The notes beneath the pieces were generated by a model that did not search any database, had not been told where the DNA came from, and saw only the letters and a program-made list of their open reading frames with translations. Positions 5,279 to 8,545 of a stretch of DNA of 8,545 bases are shown here, piece after piece. Source of the DNA: G039029935 sp039029935 (GTDB taxonomy: Bacteria > Chloroflexota > Anaerolineae > Caldilineales > Caldilineaceae); contig JBCCFC010000566.1 of the NCBI GenBank assembly GCA_039029935.1, positions 1 to 8,545 of the forward strand, read 5' to 3'. Numbering within the stretch: position 1 is the first letter of the stretch; each line of letters begins with the position of its first letter. A program made the position numbers and the translations under genes.

Positions 5279-6154
5279 TCACACATCGACTGTTTTACGC
5301 CAATTCTCCCACCATTCGGCCATCTCAGGACGCAATTTGGGTGGAGGCACAGGCTGTGTATAGTTGACCCGTAACCCATAATAGTGGGTTTGGTAGATAC
5401 TCTGTACAATGGCATTCAAATCTAGTGGAACATCGGGATCAGGTGAAAGTAATGGAATCGGAATCGTCGGCAACGGTTCGTTGATGGCAACAGGCCAAAT
5501 TTTGGAAATGCGATAGAAGTTATCATGTTCGCTATTGCGAAGGATAATATAGTCGGTGTCAATTGGGGGTTCATTGACCTCGGGTCCAGGGCGTTGACCA
5601 CCGCGTAACAAGTCAATTTCGATTAGATGTACATCTGATTGGATGATGAGACTACGCTTTTCCTGATATTTGATTAGATTTATGCCTGTTTTATTGGCGG
5701 GTGAGAGCAATTCAATGGCCGTAACCAATTTAGGTGCGTCTTCACCGTTATTGCCTGTCAAATAGATATTGACAGTACGCAGTGTCTCTGGTTTGGGCAA
5801 GCCAATGACCCGCTCAATCGGGGCATCAAGAACCGTTCCGGCAGGGGCGTCCATAACAGCTACGGATGGTTGAGGGGACAATGATTGCGATTGATAGCGA
5901 GAAATTGTCACATCTGGATACATATGGTGGGTTTCGCTCGTCACATGTGGCGGTAATTGTGAAATGACCAATTCCTGAGCAGAGCTATGCAGTTCAACAT
6001 CGGCAAAATATTTAGGTGTAATGGTCGGATTGAGCATACGTACAATTTCTTCAGCAAGATGATGATGAAAACTGCGCCAAAACATTTTTCCCTCAAAATA
6101 AGGGTCCATGCCAGGAAAAGGGCTAGTTAAATCATTTTGATTTAATTGTGCCAT
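5279..6154 (-). CDS. DUF4058 family protein, Uma2-like nuclease pattern
   Basis: A 291-residue protein recognised as DUF4058 (PF13267) by its start SPFPGMDPYFEG (11-22), WRSFHHHLAEEIVRMLNP (26-43) and HLIEIDLLRGGQRP (176-189). Function unestablished. The order YPDVTI (79-84), then VTAIELLSPANKTG (144-157), then IKYQEKR (161-167), then IEIDLLRGG (178-186), resembles the PD-(D/E)XK-type layout of Uma2/DUF820 nucleases (PDV ... VEVLSPST ... K ... Y). E148, D81 and K162 or K166 are the candidate catalytic residues; that comparison is my inference. ATG 6154 is preceded by AGGTAGGT at about eight bases, and an extended -10 promoter lies further up. It is divergent from the sulfatase gene (101-base gap) and convergent with the kinase gene, so it is a single-gene unit. 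No signal peptide or membrane segment. Confidence 0.85.
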   Translation of the reverse strand: MAQLNQNDLTSPFPGMDPYFEGKMFWRSFHHHLAEEIVRMLNPTITPKYFADVELHSSAQELVISQLPPHVTSETHHMYPDVTISRYQSQSLSPQPSVAVMDAPAGTVLDAPIERVIGLPKPETLRTVNIYLTGNNGEDAPKLVTAIELLSPANKTGINLIKYQEKRSLIIQSDVHLIEIDLLRGGQRPGPEVNEPPIDTDYIILRNSEHDNFYRISKIWPVAINEPLPTIPIPLLSPDPDVPLDLNAIVQSIYQTHYYGLRVNYTQPVPPPKLRPEMAEWWENWRKTVDV

Positions 6155-6204
6155 GATAATTACCTACCTTTCGCAATACAACTGATACAAATTTTCTATA
6201 CGCT

Positions 6205-6213
6205 ATTATACCA
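6205..6213 (-). promoter_or_regulatory. extended -10 promoter of the DUF4058 gene
   Basis: On the minus strand TGG precedes a perfect TATAAT (6210-6205), which is the TGn extended -10 form. No good -35 box stands 16-18 bases upstream, as is common for extended -10 promoters. Transcription would start near 6198 and give a leader of about 44 bases. The site lies between divergent genes; the sulfatase promoter on the other strand is not obvious. Confidence 0.5.
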
Positions 6214-6255
6214 TATCCATATCAGAGCAATAAATAGGAAAAGGAGAAAGCAGCC

Positions 6256-7629
6256 ATGAGTCAACCAAATATTCTATTCATCATTTCAGACGACCATCGC
6301 CACGATGCCACACGCGCCTATGGCGATCCCATTGTACAGACACCAAACCTCGACAAACTCGCAGCCAGCGGCACATCATTCCGTCACAATCACATCATGG
6401 GTGGGCTGTCGGGTGCGGTCTGTGTGCCAACGCGGGCGTGTATCCAGACGGGAGCAAGTGTATTTCGGGCATGTGGACACAATGACTTGCGCGATGGCAA
6501 GGGATATAACACCATCAACCCAGACTTGGCGTTGATGCCAGAGACGTTTCGGCAGGCAGGCTATCACACCTTTGGGACAGGCAAGTGGCACAATGACCGC
6601 GCCAGTTTTGCACGCAACTTTGCGGATGGGGGGAAAATTTTCTTTGGTGGGATGAGCGACCATGACAAAGTACCCACCAATGATTTTGACCCGACGGGTG
6701 AGTATTCACGTGATGAAATTTACATGGGTGAGGATTTATCGACGGAGATGTTTGCGGGCGCGGCGATTAACTTTTTGAACAACCATGCAAGTGGCGAAAA
6801 CGGCGAGCAGCCCTTCTTCCTCTATTGCTCCTTTACCGCACCCCATGACCCACGCACATCGCCGCCCGAATATGCCGACATGTATAAAGCTGATACCATG
6901 CCGCTGCCACCCAATTTCCGTTCGCATCATGGCATCGACAATGGCGACCTCTATCTGCGTGATGAAATGCTGGCGGAGTTCCCACGTACACCAGAAGAAA
7001 TTCGTCAACACATCGCCGACTATTATGGCATCATCACACACATGGACAATGCGATTGGGCGTGTACTGGATGCGCTGGCTGACAATGGCTATGCGAATAA
7101 TACAATCGTAGTCTATGTCGCTGATCATGGTATCTCGATTGGGCAGCATGGGTTGATGGGCAAGCAGAATATGTATGCGCACAGTGTGCGTGTGCCGATG
7201 ATTGTCAGTGGCCCCAATGTGCCAGCGGGTCAAGAAGTTCATGCGCTAACCTATAGCTATGACCTGTTCCCGACACTCTGTGAAATGGCGGGGATTGATG
7301 TGCCAGCATCGGTGGAGAGCAACAGCCTTGTCTCATTGGTAAAGTCGCCAGAGGGTGATGGGCGAGCGCATGTTTGCACCGTTTACCGTGATGTGCAGCG
7401 TATGGTGAATGATGGTGAATGGAAGCTCATCCGCTATTATCATTCCGATGTTACAGATACAGGGGAAGATACGATACAGCTTTTCCATGTGGCCGAAGAC
7501 CCTTGGGAGCTAAATGATTTGTCGAAAGACCCAGCACATCAGGACCGATTGGCATCGCTGGCAGCAACCTTATCCACTTGGATGGTTGAAGCTGGTGATC
7601 CTTGGGCGGATCGACCTGTATTGGTTTAA
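6256..7629 (+). CDS. sulfatase (type I, formylglycine-dependent), cytosolic
   Basis: Hydrolyses a sulfate ester; the natural substrate is unknown. The 457 residues carry the complete active site of the alkaline-phosphatase-superfamily sulfatases. Metal ligands D12-D13 are in ISDDH, and the formylglycine motif CVPTR is at 56-60 (C56 modified, R60 stabilising). K110 and H112 are in GTGKWHN, H197 in TAPHDPR, D290-H291 in VADHG, and K303 in GLMGKQN. The cysteine-type motif needs a formylglycine-generating enzyme or a radical-SAM maturase, which is not in this window. The protein starts directly at MSQPNILFIISDD with no signal peptide, so it should act in the cytosol on imported substrate. AAGGAG (6241-6246) stands nine bases before the ATG. 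A creatininase-family gene follows 71 bases downstream on the same strand, probably as one unit. Confidence 0.93.
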   Translation: MSQPNILFIISDDHRHDATRAYGDPIVQTPNLDKLAASGTSFRHNHIMGGLSGAVCVPTRACIQTGASVFRACGHNDLRDGKGYNTINPDLALMPETFRQAGYHTFGTGKWHNDRASFARNFADGGKIFFGGMSDHDKVPTNDFDPTGEYSRDEIYMGEDLSTEMFAGAAINFLNNHASGENGEQPFFLYCSFTAPHDPRTSPPEYADMYKADTMPLPPNFRSHHGIDNGDLYLRDEMLAEFPRTPEEIRQHIADYYGIITHMDNAIGRVLDALADNGYANNTIVVYVADHGISIGQHGLMGKQNMYAHSVRVPMIVSGPNVPAGQEVHALTYSYDLFPTLCEMAGIDVPASVESNSLVSLVKSPEGDGRAHVCTVYRDVQRMVNDGEWKLIRYYHSDVTDTGEDTIQLFHVAEDPWELNDLSKDPAHQDRLASLAATLSTWMVEAGDPWADRPVLV

Positions 7630-7641
7630 AGTGCAAATTTT

Positions 7642-7689
7642 TCGGGCTGTCGCCCGACGCTCAGGCAGGATGCCTAAGAAACTTTTAGG
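7642..7689 (+). promoter_or_regulatory. stacked hairpins between sulfatase and creatininase-family genes
   Basis: Three short perfect stems lie in the 71-base gap: TCGGGC/GCCCGA (7642-7647 with 7652-7657, loop TGTC), AGGCA/TGCCT (7663-7667 with 7671-7675, loop GGA), and CCTAA/TTAGG (7673-7677 with 7685-7689). The second and third share bases 7673-7675 and cannot form together. The third covers TTAGGA, the only Shine-Dalgarno-like sequence before ATG 7701. No T-run follows the GC-rich stem, so it does not look like a terminator. Regulatory meaning is inference. Confidence 0.45.
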
Positions 7690-7700
7690 ACAGAACACTT

Positions 7701-8513
7701 ATGAACTATCGTTATGCAGAAATGACATGGCCGGAGTGTAAAGAGGCAGCGGACCAAGGGCGGGTGGCGGTGTTACCCGTGGCGACATACGAGGATCATG
7801 GGCATCATCTTCCCATTGATGTCGATGTGGTGTTGGCAACCGAGATTTGTGATCGTGCGGTGGCGCGTATCCCAGAAGAGGCCGTGCTGATTCCGCCTGT
7901 CACACATGGCTACTCGCCCCATCACATGGACTTTCCCGGCACGTTGACCATTCGTTGGGATATCTTTATTCAGTATGTCAAGGATGTCTGTCTCAGTTTG
8001 GCGCATCATGGTTTTACGCGTATGCTTATTGTCAATGGACATGGTAGCAATACATCGCCGTTGGACATGGCGACCCGGTTGACTATTGTTGAAACCGAGG
8101 GCAAGGTGCTCTGTGCGTCGGTCAACCACTGGGGTACACGGGTGGTACGTGATGTTGGCGATACCGTGCGTGAGTCAGACTTTGGCGGGGCATCCCATGC
8201 AGGTGAGTTTGAGACATCGCTCTATCTGGCGTTGCGTCCTGAGCTTGTGCAGATGGATAAGGCCGTTGATGAACGCTCACCGCTCTCGGCCAGTTTTCAG
8301 ACCGACCTGCTCAAAGGCAAGCGGCGTGATGGATCGGTTGCCAGTTTGATGCCCTTCTGGAGTACAATGAGCGAGAGTGGTGTGCGTGGCGATGCAACCA
8401 AGGCAACGGTTAAGAAGGGTGAGCAATTCCTAGAGGCGGCGATAGAGGGTGTGATTGCGTTGGTGCGAGAGTTGAAAGAAACACCAATTTTGCCGCGTGT
8501 CGATCACCACTGA
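7701..8513 (+). CDS. creatininase-family metallohydrolase
   Basis: A 270-residue cytosolic amidohydrolase of the creatininase family (PF02633), typical in length. The family's dinuclear metal site is visible: E31, H33 and D42 in YEDHGHHLPIDVDV (30-43; the 11-residue spacing from Glu to the bridging Asp matches creatininase Glu34/Asp45), H114 in NGHGSN (112-117), and E169 in HAGEFETS (166-173). PPVTHGYSPHHMDFPGTLTI (65-84) is the usual substrate-side segment. The family covers creatinine hydrolysis, riboflavin/F420 formamide hydrolysis, mycofactocin maturation and others, so the substrate is open. No flavin or F420 genes are near. The ribosome site is weak (TAGGA, 10 bases upstream) and can be hidden in a hairpin. 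Placement behind the sulfatase suggests successive steps on one compound, by inference. Confidence 0.9.
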   Translation: MNYRYAEMTWPECKEAADQGRVAVLPVATYEDHGHHLPIDVDVVLATEICDRAVARIPEEAVLIPPVTHGYSPHHMDFPGTLTIRWDIFIQYVKDVCLSLAHHGFTRMLIVNGHGSNTSPLDMATRLTIVETEGKVLCASVNHWGTRVVRDVGDTVRESDFGGASHAGEFETSLYLALRPELVQMDKAVDERSPLSASFQTDLLKGKRRDGSVASLMPFWSTMSESGVRGDATKATVKKGEQFLEAAIEGVIALVRELKETPILPRVDHH

Positions 8514-8522
8514 AAAGAGTGT

Positions 8523-8545
8523 CGCGGATTTAGGGTGCGCGGATT
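8523..8545. repeat. start of a CGCGGATT repeat, cut by window edge
   Basis: CGCGGATT occurs at 8523-8530 and again at 8538-8545, 15 bases apart, directly after the creatininase-family gene. The related CGCGGA occurs twice near 5150. Such intergenic repeats of this word are seen in several environmental bacterial groups. Only the beginning is visible here. Confidence 0.45.

Noticed and set aside
6736..7242. 168-codon minus-strand open frame inside the sulfatase gene
   Set aside because: Antisense of a strongly conserved sulfatase; histidine/isoleucine-rich composition typical of a shadow frame.
7642..7657. GC-rich stem TCGGGC/GCCCGA as a terminator of the sulfatase gene
   Set aside because: The T-run precedes the stem on the plus strand and none follows on either strand.
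1..8545. Defence island, toxin-antitoxin pair or prophage
   Set aside because: No recognised toxin, antitoxin, restriction, Cas, integrase or phage structural gene; the only nuclease-like hint is in the DUF4058 protein and is an inference.

Overview
The window looks like bacterial chromosome of moderate GC content. The closest flavour I recognise is Chloroflexota (Anaerolineae-like). This rests on the gene families (DUF4058, GHL6-type glycosidase, stand-alone sulfatase plus creatininase-family pair, bacterial KptA) and on low-complexity TTCAAC and CGCGGATT repeats between genes. The taxonomic guess is an inference from family content and cannot be proved here. No rRNA, tRNA, CRISPR array, transposase or phage gene was seen.

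Layout. (1) 1-515, minus: 5' part of a GHL6-type glycoside hydrolase, cut by the window edge, with a good promoter at 558-586. (2) 516-854: non-coding, holding a perfect 15-bp inverted repeat and a solitary copy of a repeat end found again at 4.3 kb. (3) 2917-855, minus: a tight three-gene unit: atypical SDR, leucine/valine-type amino-acid dehydrogenase, and a DUF1330 protein that probably starts at CTG. (4) 3076-4950, plus: kptA (tRNA 2'-phosphotransferase), a PhnA-type zinc-ribbon protein, and a small P-loop kinase-like protein. These are separated by two tandem-repeat arrays and by a 115-bp hairpin element with 13-bp terminal inverted repeats. (5) 4951-5278: no convincing gene; a stop-interrupted minus-strand frame may be a gene remnant. 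(6) 6154-5279, minus: DUF4058 protein with a Uma2/PD-(D/E)XK-like residue pattern. (7) 6256-8513, plus: a cytosolic sulfatase followed by a creatininase-family metallohydrolase, probably co-transcribed, with stacked hairpins between them. (8) 8514-8545: the start of a CGCGGATT repeat.

How the genes may work together. The sulfatase/creatininase pair and the glycosidase suggest breakdown of sulfated or amide-bearing carbohydrate or related small molecules. The dehydrogenase unit suggests amino-acid deamination. KptA and the two genes after it share a strand but are separated by repeats, and need not be one functional unit. I see no clear defence system or novel multi-gene system. The most notable items are the intergenic repeat structures, the CTG start, and the nuclease-like pattern in the DUF4058 protein.
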